Origin: Reticulitermes speratus
Lineage: Eukaryota > Arthropoda > Insecta > Blattodea > Rhinotermitidae
Direction of reading: 5' to 3'
Length of the DNA stretch: 64,000 nucleotides
Assembly (NCBI GenBank): GCA_021186555.1
Contig: JAJKFL010000427.1
Coordinates: 22,431,238-22,495,237 of the forward strand
Shown here: in pieces, positions 43,244 through 54,298 of the stretch
Position numbering within the stretch: position 1 is the first letter of the stretch
Layout of the letters: each line of letters starts with the position of its first letter
Notes under the pieces: generated by a model
Database searches by the model: none
The model's input: only the letters and a program-made list of their open reading frames with translations
Told to the model about the DNA's origin: nothing
Translations under genes and position numbers: made by a program

Positions 43244-43944
43244 ATCCTAGGAGTTGTGTTTAACTTCCATGTATTCATTCCTCTTAATGGCGTGTACTGT
43301 TGCTCCTTGATTTTTACTTGCACAGCGTTGTGATCTGTAAAGCCCGCTATTATTAATGTAGTAGCGATCTTTCTCGTGTTTAATGTTTCTGACAAATAGA
43401 TTCTGTCGATTCTAGAAGCACCGTGTGCCGTGAAGTGCGTATATCCGTTGGGATTGCGTTGATTGTCCCATACGTCTTTCATTTTACAACGTGTTTTGAA
43501 GGCCTCTAAAGGTTTACTGATTGTCGGGGGACCCGTATAGTCAGAGCTGTTTATTACAGAATTAAAGTCTCCACCCACGATATATTTTTGTGGCTCCGTT
43601 TGTAATAGGTGTGGCAGGTCACGTATAAAGAATTCATCTCTTTCTTTTCGTTTCCCTGTTCCTGATGGGGCGTAGATATTGAAGATATATAAGTTGCCCC
43701 ACCACCCCGCTATTCCCCTTCCAGATGGTAATCTAATTATGTTATTCAGTTGTATAGTTCCTTTTGTGATAATAGCTGTCCCTCTTGTTTCTGTGCCCAC
43801 ATTTATGTATACATTCCTGTTAATAATTCCATCGAACCGATCATGAGTTACCTCTTGCAGTAGTAGAATGTCGATATCGTGGGTGTTACAAAAGTCGTTC
43901 AACATGTGTATGCGTGTCTCCGCATGTATGCCGTTTATATTCAA
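43240..43944 (-). pseudogene. Tx1/L1-like LINE ORF2: apurinic-type endonuclease
   Basis: The N-terminal APE domain nicks the target. Over 234 codons: MNINGIHAETRIHMLNDF, ILLLQEVTHDRF (catalytic Glu), a GTAIITKGTIQ strand, YIFNIYAPSG, YIVGGDFNSV (Asp/Asn pair), ASRIDRIYLS and GFTDHNAVQV (the S/T-D-H motif). All usual metal and catalytic positions are present. The first Asn motif is at the very start, so the true start is slightly upstream. A frameshift near 43245 separates it from the RT. Confidence 0.85.
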
Positions 43945-43985
43945 GGTGGTAACATTGAAGAGAGATTAGGGTTTTTTTACGGTCT

Positions 43986-44249
43986 TTACATTCGTTTGTT
44001 ACGTAAGGCTCTACCTTCCTTTCCTTCAATTGTTGTTTCACTTTCTAATCGTTGTTTCTTTTTGGTCGTATGCAATAGTCGAGTTGTGTCGTCATTTTCG
44101 CTTTGCGAAGTTGTTTTTATTCTCTCTACTCGTACACTGTTTGCTATGTCTTCGTGTTCCATGTCCACCCATGTCTGTTGTATAATGGGTTTATTTGTGT
44201 GTTCGTCTACCTTCTTATTTCCGTGTCTCTTTTTATTGTCCCTTGTCAT
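43986..44249 (-). pseudogene. Tx1/L1-like LINE, ORF1 C-terminal fragment of second copy (C)
   Basis: The end of this frame (KKKQRLESETTIEGKEGRAL) parallels the ORF1 end of copy B (KKNKQRLDIEQSVDNKESRI). It lies just upstream of the ORF2 described above, in the same orientation. At about 44250 it joins copy B endonuclease sequence, so two LINE copies are fused here. Confidence 0.65.
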
Positions 44250-44307
44250 TGTGTGTAGATGTTTCTATTTGGTATTTGATCAAACTGGTCATGTGTCGCT
44301 TCTTGTA
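44250..44307 (-). pseudogene. LINE copy B endonuclease, second piece
   Basis: Minus strand QEATHDQFDQIPNRNIYTQ corresponds to QEVTHDRFDGIINRNVYIN of copy C. It continues, across the mariner, the endonuclease start at 44853-45010. Confidence 0.7.
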
Positions 44308-44850
44308 CAGGGTGCGCCAAAAACACCTGACGCTTTTTGAAATGAAGTAACTTTTTAAGGCAAAGTGGAAAAATTTTATTAAGACTATCAGGTACATTCA
44401 ATGTCCATGAAAATTCATCTGAATCATTACTGTTTGAATATGACACTTTGTAGGAGACCACCATGTCGTTCAATACACTGCTGCAGTCGCGACGGAAAGG
44501 CTGTCATAACACGTAACATTTCCTTAGGGAGTACACTCACGAATTCGCTGCTTTAAGTCATCAATATTGGCAGGACGTGTTTCGTATACCTTGGTTTTGA
44601 CGTAACCCCAAAGGAAGTAGTCTGGTACTGCAAGATCTGAAACTGCTGTTGGAAACCACCCTGTGTAGCTGTAACAGACTGTTTTGATAAACAGTTCACT
44701 GCCGCAATACGGTGTTGTACCGACCAGCGCTCCATCTCAACTAAACTCCAAACATCGCTGTACATGGTGACGGTCAGTATGGAAGTGCCGCGTAGCGGGC
44801 ACGCTGGTTTTCAAATTTCAAAAACTATCAGGTGTTTTTGGCGCACCCTG
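44308..44850 (-). mobile_element. Internally deleted mariner-like element (543 bp)
   Basis: Inverted termini CAGGGTGCGCCAAAAACACC at 44308 and its complement ending at 44850; TA on both sides (44306-44307 and 44851-44852). On the minus strand the start of a transposase (MERWSVQHRIAAV, ATQGGFQQQFQ, a helix-turn-helix) is followed almost directly by its C-terminus (WGYVKTKVYETRPANIDDLK, FPSRLQQCIERHGG). The DDE/D catalytic centre is deleted, so it could move only with transposase from elsewhere. Confidence 0.85.
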
Positions 44851-44852
44851 TA

Positions 44853-45026
44853 TAAGGAGTATGTCGGTATCTTGTATGCGGTAAAATCGTTTAGCATATG
44901 GATCCGCGTTCCTGGGGTTATACCATGGATGTTTAACGTAGTGATATTAAACGTGAATGGTTGATATGGGGGTGTATGATTCTTACATTTTCTTGCTACG
45001 AGTGATTCTACTTTCCTTGTTGTCAA
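44853..45026 (-). pseudogene. LINE copy B ORF2, endonuclease start
   Basis: FNITTLNIHGITPGTRIHML is the start of an APE domain parallel to MNINGIHAETRIHMLNDF of copy C. It is cut after SLYRV by the mariner. Confidence 0.75.
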
Positions 45027-46239
45027 CCGACTGTTCTATATCTAGTCGTTGTTTATTTTTTTTAACATTGGCAGGACGTGGTTTATGTGGTTCGTCTTCG
45101 TGTTGTGGCACGATGGGTGGGAAGTCCTCTCCACTACCAGTAATAATCTCCCTTTCCTCAGCCGATGTGATGCGTTTCTTCATTTTGATCCCTTCGATCC
45201 GTATGCTGTGTATAGTCTCCTCCTGATCGGAGTCGGTTCTATCCAACTTTGTTGAGGGTTCCTCTATGTCTGTCCCCATGTTGATCGTCCCTTATTGTCT
45301 CTGATGTGTCCTGTGCCTCCATCACTTCTTCGTCGTCGTGGCGTTTCAGTTCGTCCATCTCATAATCACCATGGGTGTTCCCGTGCAATGTTTGTGTGTG
45401 TGTGGGCTCTAAAGGTCGTGGATCCCTTTCTTCTGGTCCCTGTTGCCTATATTGTGTGTTAGTGTCCACACATTCCTGATTGTCTGATTGATTTTGTCGT
45501 GTGTCTGTATTGTTTCGGGGTCGTTGGTGTTGGCTGTCGGTTTCCCCATTTGGCGAGTCTTGTTGTATGGGTACCGTAGGCTCAGAATCCACAACATTGG
45601 CCCAAGTAGGGCCCTGTCTCTTTGTTGTCGCAGGACGTTTGTTCGTGCGTGTTGGACATTCAATTGCAATATGGGAAGTTCCATTACATATATAGCAAGT
45701 CAATGGCTGGCCCAGATATGTAACAAGTGCTCTATGTCCCTCAATGTGAATATGTGATGGGACATGCGATTGGAGGTCCATATGGATTGTTCTCACCCCA
45801 TTTCCCACTTTGTATCTGTACATGTTCGTCCATTTTTCTTCCTGTATTGTATGAACGGTCCCGTATTTTGTCATGTGCCTCCTTATACTGTCTGCCGGCA
45901 TCTCCGGCGGTAAGTTGGCTATTCGAACTGTTCGTCTACCTAATCCGGCCTGAGTGAGCCGACCTTAGAAATTTCGCCTGTGTCATGTATATATGTTGAC
46001 TCACCTTTAGTAGACTGCATGAGGTCTTCGATTGTTTTGTACTGCTTGACCTTTATAAACACTTGTCTCCGTGGCCCATCAATCTGTAAATTAGTCACAT
46101 CATCTGCCCCTAGATGTAACGTGGAGTAAATCCACTCATGTATGTCAAACGCTGTGATCTTAGGACTTCCTTTGTCAAATGAACATACGATAGTGTCTTT
46201 CCTGTCGTACTTCGACATGTCTTCTTGTGCTGTACTCAA
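44983..46239 (-). pseudogene. Tx1/L1-like LINE copy B, ORF1 (Gag-like, zinc knuckle)
   Basis: ORF1 binds LINE RNA. It starts MSTAQEDMSKYDRKD (46239), reads through a fold with IDGPRRQVFIKVKQYKTI, frameshifts near 45940 to the frame 45901-45239 with MPADSIRRHMTKYGTV, and reaches a CCHC knuckle CYICNGTSHIAIEC (about 45695-45655). A Gln/Thr/Asp-rich linker follows. A second frameshift near 45270 leads to the end (45279-44983) with ANVKKNKQRLDIEQ. The order RRM-like fold, knuckle and charged tail suits insect ORF1 proteins. Confidence 0.75.
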
Positions 46240-46335
46240 CCACTAGAATTGATTACTTTCCACTCTAAAATGAACTACGCGATTGCAAAGTAGAATAGTA
46301 GCGATCCGCACTGCACCGCTGCTCAAGTGGAACTG
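46240..46335 (-). mobile_element. LINE copy B 5' UTR
   Basis: About 95 bases between ORF1 and the SINE 5 head. A short leader of this kind suggests copy B is near full length at its 5' end. Confidence 0.5.
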
Positions 46336-46428
46336 TCCTTAAAAATCTATCGACCTCGGTCGGGATCGAACCCGCGAACCTTGGGTCCAGTGGCGAGCAC
46401 GCTAACCACTAGTCCACCGAGGTCGACA
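46336..46428 (-). mobile_element. SINE family 5, tRNA-like head
   Basis: Minus strand: GACCTCGGTGGACTAGTGG (A-box region), GGGTTCGATCCCG (B box), then CGAGGTC, which pairs perfectly with the first seven bases like an acceptor stem. GATAGATTTTTAAGG ends the head, where the LINE inserted. I treat it as a SINE head rather than a functional tRNA gene, because the body and target duplications complete a SINE. Confidence 0.75.
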
Positions 46429-46429
46429 A

Positions 46430-46442
46430 ATGCTGGTACAGC
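46430..46442 (+). repeat. Target duplication of split SINE 5 (right)
   Basis: AAATGCTGGTACA, identical to 39984-39996. Confidence 0.85.
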
Positions 46443-46609
46443 AGTTTGAAAATTTTGGGTGAAATATAATATCGAGGCTGTTCATTCTATGTTTGCTGAC
46501 TACTAGTGGTGCGATTTTCATTCTGCGAAAGTAACTTCTCACTTGGTTTAAATTTCCCATTTAAAATGAGCTAAATGCGGAGTCCGGGATCTAACATGTG
46601 ACTGTCAGT

Positions 46610-46935
46610 CTATATTAATCTAATTATGTGATGTAGGGTCTTAACGTCTTGTTTGTTCTGTGTTACTACTGTGACGTCGTCTGCATACGCAATGCAGGCG
46701 ATGGAGTTGTTCTGACCAATTTTAATTCCCCGTAAATGTTTGTTGACGACGATAAGGAATGGGTTGATAACTAGCGCGTAGAGTATAGAACTGAGAGGGC
46801 ATCCTTGTCTAATTGAGCAATGTATTGGGATATCTCGGGTGAGGTGTCCATTGATGTATATTCTGGACTTAGCGTTCGCATATAATGATAGTGTAAGTAA
46901 GGGGTTTCTTACTAGAGAGAGAGAGAGCACATAGA
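46610..46935 (-). pseudogene. Tx1/L1-like LINE, reverse-transcriptase fragment (copy D)
   Basis: Minus strand: SLYANAKSRIYINGHLTRDI, CSIRQGCPLSSILYALVI and CIAYADDVTVVTQNKQDV. This is the core palm region of the RT with intact YADD. It is more diverged from copy C than a recent duplicate would be, and is truncated on both sides. Confidence 0.75.
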
Positions 46936-49150
46936 GTGTTCTCGAAGAAACCCTTTCTACTGGTATCGTGACCTGAGCGTGCTTGAAACTTCAGGGATTT
47001 GGTGACCAACTGTCACCCTTCGGTAGCTTAACAACTGGTTAGTGTACACGGACACCAACCCGGATGTAGCGCCCGGGCAGTCCATACTCCCAGGACGTCT
47101 ACACGTGGTGAGCCCCACAGTCACCGCTGCGTCTGGCTTCACCCACTCCCTCATACTCTATAATAGCGCTGCCACCAGAAAGTTTCTGTATTTTAAAGCA
47201 GATTACTTACAACTGCTTCAACCTTCATAAAGTGTGGCGTCTAGCTCAGTCGATCCCAGCTGAGTAACCCCCACAGGCGTGCCTAGCCCAGCTAGCATCA
47301 CCTAATTACTTGGTATAACCATACCAACGGTCAACTAATCCTCTGACCGCAACTAATACTGCTACCGGTTATCACTTGGGATCTTCCTGTCTCTTAAGGA
47401 ACTAATTACACTTGGGATGTGATTATACTTGGAAAGTACTTCTTCATCACTATTATTAAAACCATTAAACAACTCTCAATTTATAACCAAAGTAAATAAT
47501 AAAATTTATTTAACTCAACTAAGTCCTAATTAACATACATCACAATAAAATTTAAATCCCTTTAATAATATCTCAATAATCAACATTCGAATTTAATCAA
47601 CCTTCCAGTTTCCCCATACTCAACTTTCTATTTCCTAAATATTAACATTAAATATTTCCTTCTTAACACCCAAAACCAAAGTTTCTCTACCACTTTGCCA
47701 ATTAAATAATTGGTATCAGTTTAGTCCAATATGCGTACTCTTAATCAATTTCCAATATTAAATATGAGTTTCTATATCGTTTACTAACACAACAATCCTA
47801 ACAATTTAGCCCACACACTCGTAATTACTCTTTTCTATTAATCTACTTATACACTTCTTCAATGGCTAAATTACATGTCGAATATCCAATAAAATCAACA
47901 GTCAGCTTACACTCAAATGTATCACCCAGTTAACTAAACAGTTGGCCTACTCACACACTGCATGTACCTTAACACAATATAACCCAAATAAAATAATTGT
48001 GTTTTCTCATGTACATCACTAAGTTTACATCAGTTACTCCATTCCAAATAATTAATTTCACTTCCTCTCCAAATTAGGATTATATAGGAATTTAATAAAA
48101 CTTCGCCAACCTACCTTGTGTAGAGAATACCTCGTTCATTACTTGGATACCCCAACTGCTTTTGCCAACTTGAACCAATACAATAATTTGGGTATCCGTA
48201 TCTGGTGCGCCTGGCGTTTTCCTCTCGCCATAATTACTCAACAAATTTACTGGGCTGCACCTCCTCGTCACCATACGTAACGAAGTACTGTGGTCGAATT
48301 AACATATTCACCACACGATAATATTACTTCCACAAAAGTAAGTTGCCACACTGCCACTTCCTTCTCTCATTACTCAATTTCCGTAGTTAAAATTACATTT
48401 TTACTACCAACACTTTTACGAAATACTCAGTGTTGGAGTTTAAAACACGTCATAATTTCTACATAATTTCAACAAGTTTTAATTTAAAATCACGTCGCCA
48501 AACTGCTTCAAACACCAACCAAAACGTGGAGCCAAAAAGATCCCCAGGCATTGTTGTCACCTATATTTAATAACTTCCATACCACGCCCTGGTTCATCAA
48601 CATCATAGCTACCTCACTTCACCTCCTCCATGTTCATCCAATCAAATTAATGCATTTACTTCTTGTCCCTATCATAAGTAACGAATGGGAATCTTCATTT
48701 CCTAATAAGGAATATGCTGATACTGTGGTTCCCATATCCTTCAACATGCAAGCGTAAAGTGCTTAGGTTATCATTCTCACAAGTCCAAGTGTGTGGGTAC
48801 CAACTGTTGCCAAATAACCTAAACCCCTATCTCAGCTTATAAAATTAACTTTCACTCAGTTTAATCACTAGAGTCCCAAATTCTAATTAATTCTATCTGC
48901 TTATTCATAATAAAATAAACTAGTCAACCATACTTCACGTGCCAGTCAGATCCCACTTTAACTCAAGTCCTGCATTCCTAACCTGCTGAACTGTAATTCT
49001 GCCACCTGTACTCATCCGCATCCTTCTCTAGCATGTGTGTACCAATCCGCATCCTTGTCTCAAAATGAAAATTCGGAACCTACATCTTCCTAAGCAATTA
49101 TTACTTCTGAAAGTACCTCCTCGCTAAATCTTAACTATCAATCATTCACC
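46936..49150. other. Non-coding segment, strongly G-poor on the plus strand from 47.4 kb
   Basis: No supported gene. From about 47400 to 49130 G is much rarer than C on this strand; many 60-base stretches have only one to three G. On the minus strand, TGGCAACAGTTGG (about 48800-48812) and a related TGACAGTTGG (about 47000-47009) look like primer-binding-site motifs, hinting at LTR element leaders, but I found no matching LTR pair. Confidence 0.4.
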
Positions 49151-49159
49151 AAAATATTT

Positions 49160-49531
49160 CTAATGCTTTTTGTTCATTACAGTATTTTGACATTCATTTA
49201 ACTCCATTATGAAAAAATTGATGTCGGGGTGAGGATGGTAGAAGTACTTCTTTAAGTGTGAGTGGAAAGACTCACAGGCGTTCGTTGTTAGCTGCAAACT
49301 TCTGCAGCTAGACGCCCAAAGCGTTGTTGGGCACAGGGCCCTAGAGTCGATGTAGTTTTCTGTCAAGTAGTCTGCGAACTGTTGGTATAGTTGTCCGCTT
49401 GGCGTTGTTCCGATGAAGTCTTCGACAAAGCAGTCGCCTACTTCTGGATTGAGAGACACGAGACCAAAGATATGGTTTAGCCATTTCCCCTCTTCAGAGT
49501 TCTTTTGCATGTACTGACTAGATAGTCCCAA
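49160..49531 (-). pseudogene. MULE-type transposase, C-terminal fragment
   Basis: The frame has LYQQFADYLTENYI, LCPTTLWA and TTNACESFHSHLKKYFYHPH, matching the region after the catalytic core in insect MULE-like transposases (N..ESFH....F....HP.I). Catalytic DDE residues and zinc finger are absent. Terminal repeats not seen. Confidence 0.65.
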
Positions 49532-49717
49532 CTGCTGTATACGTCTGAACCTGTAAAAACGTAAAACTCTAGTGAGGACTTCGTTTTGATAAAATTATTT
49601 TGAAAAGTCGAGCATCCTTGTTGCACTTAACCCGTAAGTGGCGTCGTCATACATAGGAAAATAAAATGCGTCGTGTAGTCCCACGGACCACAGTAACTTT
49701 ATGTATATAACTTATAA

Positions 49718-50898
49718 CTATGTATATATATATATGTATATATTTATATATGTATATATTTCCTCCCGTTGTGCTGGAATAGAAGAGAATATGAAAGTGG
49801 GACTCATGATCGAAGCTGATGAAGCTTGGTGCTTGTTTAGCTCTGGTTGTGATTTGTCTTTCCCATCCTTCGTTGCAGTTTTCTTTGTGTAAGATGAATG
49901 TGTAGTAGCAGCTTTTTCCTCCATCTGTTGTATCATTTTCATTGTCGCTGGTGATACATCCGATATCGGACTCACTGTTTCTGAAGTTGGTGTTGGTGGA
50001 AGTGGTGATGCTAGTGGACTGTTGCTGGTTATTGATAGTGGAGGTGAATTTTTTTGCCGAATATTTTTGCTAGTGCTGCTTTTTTTTTGCTGCTGTTTCT
50101 TTTATTGTTGTTGGTCCTCTTTTGCGTGGTATTCTTGGTGGGACTTCTGCTGCTTCTTCTTTTCCGCTTTCTCGGTGCGTCAGTATTATCTTTGCTTTGT
50201 ATGTCCATGGAGGTGGAATGTTGTTGTTTAGAACTTTCATGTCTGTTTGGCGAGTCGTTATTAATTTGACTACATCTTCCGTTTTTAGTGTAGTGTACAT
50301 TGTTTCCTGATGATCGTCTGCATTCATCTGTATCCATGTTAGTATTGGTTTGTAGTCTTTGTTTAGAATTCAATAAATCGTTGAATAGTGTCTTCCGAAT
50401 GATCTGGGAAGAAATGTTTGTAAGATGCAGAAAGAGCTTCTTTCCATGGTCTTGTGTTAGGATTTGGAAATGAGAATCTAAGTTCTTCAAAGGTTCCGGT
50501 GCTTTCCGATAATTGTGGGTAGAGTTGATAATTGGTTTGAGTTGGGATGTTAAAGGGTCTAGGTGAGATTGTATAGGGGGGCGATCCTTTCGGTTGCGAT
50601 AATTTAGTTGAACAACATAGTGTCTCGGTGCAATAGATATTGATGTTCCCTGTGCGTTTACTATTGTCGGCCAATCTTGTTTCCCATATGGTCTATCCAT
50701 TTCCATGGTGGTCCTGCTGGTTCTGTTGTGTATGTTGTTGGAGTTTCCATGATTGTAGTCTTGTGGATGGATGGATTTTAATATAGGTGAGTGTCCTTCG
50801 TACTGATGAGGACACTGAGCACTAAATTCCCAACAGTATGTACACTGACATTCATATGTTTCGTGTTCACACTTTTGATGCTGTGAGCATCTCCACAT
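49718..50898 (-). other. Cys/His-rich open frame of unknown family, possible LINE ORF1 relic
   Basis: A 289-codon frame (50898-50029) starts MWRCSQHQKCEHETYECQCT and has a Cys/His cluster in its first 35 residues, a Gln/Asn/Ser/Thr-rich middle and a Lys/Arg-rich end. After a frame change, a Pro/Ser/Thr/Lys-rich tail follows (49975-49718). Zinc-binding cluster plus low-complexity basic tail is compatible with a Gag-like ORF1 of a LINE, but I do not recognise the family. An alternative frame (50674-50363) is open through the middle, which suggests frameshifts. The TA-rich microsatellite near 49.73 kb marks one border. Confidence 0.35.
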
Positions 50899-51227
50899 AT
50901 TATAAAGAACTGATTTGCATTGCTAATTGGTGCTGTTTATGTAATGTTTTGTCTTATCAGTTGTTGAGTCATCATGATTTGTGTGTCTTATTTTCCGGGT
51001 AGGTCTTCCAAAGACGTTGTTGTCCTCAGTCCAGTACTTCCTCTAAAAAGGTATGTAGGTCCATTCCATTCCTGTGACATCGACATTTCTGTGTTGTGCA
51101 ACACTGGTTCTGTATTTTAAAACATGCTACATTGTGGAATAGCACGATTATATACCTTATAAATGTAATAACTTCTTACCTTTACAGTCGTAACACGATA
51201 GTATACGACACCTCCCCACCCCGAAAA
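50899..51227 (-). other. Polypurine tract and probable 3' LTR start of gypsy element
   Basis: On the minus strand GGGGTGGGGAGG (about 51220-51209) is followed by TGTCGTATAC, the usual join of polypurine tract and LTR. Its position after the env-like frames suits a 3' LTR running toward lower coordinates. The far LTR end and a partner LTR were not identified. Confidence 0.5.
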
Positions 51228-51499
51228 AATAAGCGGTTACAACGCTTATTTTGGGATAACCCTGTGTAATGCAACTACACCGGCAACTAGGTAGACAGAA
51301 TTACATCTTGCAAAAATCAATCGTGAAATACGCACATGTGTAAATAATTATTATTTATTAAAAAATTAAGCAGACTTCATAAAATCAACAATAACGAAGT
51401 GCTTATGCACGCATATATGCCCAATTAATTATCATAAGTTACATAATTATACAAAACCACTTACACTTAAGCAAAATCAAGCGCGCTTGCGCATTTTGT

Positions 51500-52970
51500 T
51501 TTATTATAAAAAAATATCGTTTGCCTGATGGCAGCGTCTGTTTGGAAGTAGGGTTGAGTGATACCAACTGTGTTATCTCTACGGAGTCATCCTGTGAGTT
51601 TCTACTTTTTCTGCTGGCTCTAGGATTGGAATACTTTAAACTTTCCTTAGAGGAATGTATTGAATTGACAATTTTCGGTTTAAAAACTGTTGTACATGGA
51701 TTATTGTCTTTCCACCATTTTAAAAAATTCGGACAATGCTGAAGGCAGCGCTTGCAACAACAACAGTAAATCAGAATAAAAACAAGTTAAACTCGTGGTA
51801 ATCATTCCCACATAGGACAAGAAGGAGAGATGATAATCCATATTTGAATGCCTTAATTTCCAATCTTTTTCTGAAATCAGTCTCTCTACTCCCTCCACTG
51901 TGTGATTGGCTACCTTCAAATCGTCTAAATGATGAATTACATTTTACACAGGTAAATCTAAATGTATATTATTTAATTTAAAATTCTTTCTTTCCGCTTC
52001 ACATCAGTCAAATTGTAAAGGCAAATGAGGAATGATGCCTTTATCAGTTTCGTTCGTAGAAAATATTAATTGAGCTTCAATAACGATTTTAGAACCCATC
52101 AGGCTTCGGGGTAACAAATAGCCATTCATTATTATTCACTTGCGTCCAGATGGTTTGATTTAGTTCTGTTATTCTTTGAGAGCAGGTAGATGGGATTGTT
52201 CTGACACATTGCAACATTTGGGCTTCACGTTCTTCATCTAAGTGAGTTAGTTGTACGGGCTGTTTGTCTGCAAACACGGTGTCGACTGCTGATTGTTTTA
52301 CAATTATTTAATTCGTCGGTCCTTAATCTAGTGAAATATTGTTTCGCGACATCCATTAAAAGATATTTGCGCTCAGTGTTTTTCACTTGTTTAGGTAAGG
52401 GCAAGGCATGGTATAAATTGTAATTTATATTGTTAGTTAAAGGCAGACGAATTATGTAGAAAAAAATTCCCTTTCAAAATACATCAAAATCAATAATCCT
52501 TAAAACTAAGTGGTAGTAAGCTGCACTCATCGGTAAGGGCAAAGACAGTTCAGGTTGCACGTCAGATTGCCTAGCTTTTATCTGCTTCATAATTTGTGCA
52601 GGTGTAATAATTTGCGGTTGAATTACCCCTTTATGCGAATTAATAATAGCGTCAATTAAAATTTCAAATTCCCTTCTACATTTATCAATGGCTCTGTTTA
52701 GTTGCATTGCATGTTCATTTACAGTAAGCAACATGGGTGAAGCTGTAATCATTCTTTTAACTTCTCCGCCCTGTTTGTTAATATGCTTTGCCATGTCTTC
52801 TAAGCCTTTAGACAAAATACTTTCATTTTCTGAAACTGCCAACAAAGTAGAATTCAAAGACCAGAGAGTGGACTTTACAACGGATATTTGTTCCTTAGAA
52901 CGTTTTAGAAAGTCCATTTGTTCATTTTCTAAACTTAGTCTTATCAGAATAGTAATTTGCGTCTTCATTA
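51500..52970 (-). pseudogene. env: Env-like gene of errantivirus-type gypsy element, broken
   Basis: Insect errantiviruses carry an envelope protein related to baculovirus F proteins. Three minus-strand frames keep that order: 52968-52474 (N-terminal ectodomain portion with long helices), 52277-52089 (central ectodomain), and 51919-51701 (a hydrophobic stretch consistent with a membrane anchor). Stops and frameshifts separate them, and the N-terminal signal peptide and cleavage region are not seen. Position between integrase and polypurine tract supports the assignment. Non-functional. Confidence 0.65.
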
Positions 52971-53416
52971 TCTAGCGTGCCAAAAAGAATCTTATTAATA
53001 CCTCCAGTAAAGCTGAAACGCCTTTTTTGTATCTGGATTGGGTGGAATCATCTTCATTCTTAGTCAACTGTCTAACATTCTCAGATTATGTACTTCTTGA
53101 ATTTGCCTGTTCGTGTGTAGAATGTTTTTAATGCAGTCTGTGTAATTAATCCAAAAGGTGTTTATGTACTTTTTGCAAAATTCAATTGACATTTGAGCGT
53201 AGTCTTTTACAACTCGAAAGTTTTCTTCAGCATCATGTAAGTCAATGTATGTAACAATCTACCATTCTGTGTTGCATAACTGCGCCTCACCTAGGTGATC
53301 ATAGTATAACCATGGTGATTCCTTGAATGTACAGTTACGTCCAAAGCTAGTGTTCCTGCACAGAGGTCTAGGAACGCGTAGAAGGACCAGTGTTTGTGTT
53401 CCATAGTCCTGCAATT

Positions 53417-54298
53417 TTAACCAAAGTGTTTCAGTCTATTGGCGTGTACTTTTAAAGTTCTGTTTCGCGGTAATTTTAAAGTAACATTTACTTCGTCTAC
53501 TGCTATCACTTCATGTGGGCCTTTCCATGGCTGAGATAATTTAGAGGATCTGCCTCTGCGAACCTTTTCATCATGTAACAAAACTTTATCTCCTACAAAC
53601 AAGGGCACGTTAACTGTTTTATCATGGTATTCCGTGCTTTTTTTCTTTCTTGACCTGGAGGTTAGACCTCGCTATCTCATAACTTGACTAGGCGGGCCTG
53701 GAGTTCCTTTAAATAGTTGTCATATGTGTATTGGATTCCGGCGTTTCTTTATGTAATATACAGGGTATGTTGGGTTTTCTTCCAAAAAGCAATTCATGAG
53801 GCGTGAAGCCAGTACTCGTATGTGGAGTAGTAGAGAATACGAAAGTAGCATAAGGTATCCATTTATCCCAATCAGATTGATCTTCTACAATGTAGCATCT
53901 TAAATATTCTACCAATACTCTGTGGGTTATTTCCAAGGCTTCATTCGTTTCTGGATGATAGGCAGTGGACTTAATTTTCTTGATTTTCAAAAGCTTGCAC
54001 TGAGAAAATTTGAACCTTGATCTGTCAAAATAACCTGCGGAATGCGAAACTTAAGTATGATTTCTTCCACAAAAGCTTTAGCTATTGTCTCAGCGTCCTG
54101 CTGTGATATGGGGACAGTTATGGTATATTTAGATAACTCATCTTGGAATGTAAGTATGTATTTGTGACCTTCTGACGTAACTGTTAGAGGACCTACTATG
54201 TCCATGCAGCATTTTTCCCAAACTACTTCAGGTGTAGTGGTAATTTGTAGGGGCATTTCAACCTTGTGTTGTGTGATCTTATTTTTCTGAGACTTCAC
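53417..54298 (-). pseudogene. Ty3/gypsy integrase
   Basis: Integrase joins the cDNA to host DNA. Frames in order: 54298-53987 (catalytic core start with CCMDIVGPL and ILTDQGSNF, the first two Asp motifs), 53990-53709 (KSTAYHPETNEALE containing the catalytic Glu, then STGFTPHELLFGRKP), and 53608-53417 (C-terminal domain with GDKVLLHDEK and WKGPHEV, the GPY/F module). Frameshifts separate the three. The upstream zinc-binding HHCC part is poorly preserved. Confidence 0.8.

Noticed and set aside
43879-44340. 153-codon plus-strand frame
   Set aside because: Antisense to LINE ORF1/ORF2 sequence and extends into the mariner end.
46336-46428. A tRNA gene with a perfect 7-bp acceptor stem
   Set aside because: The sequence continues into a SINE body, split by a LINE, and the pair is enclosed by one target duplication; a SINE head explains it better.
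46336-46428. A LINE that carries its own tRNA-type promoter at its 5' end
   Set aside because: First suggested by the head lying just upstream of ORF1. The matching SINE body at 39998-40349 shows the head belongs to a SINE that the LINE split.
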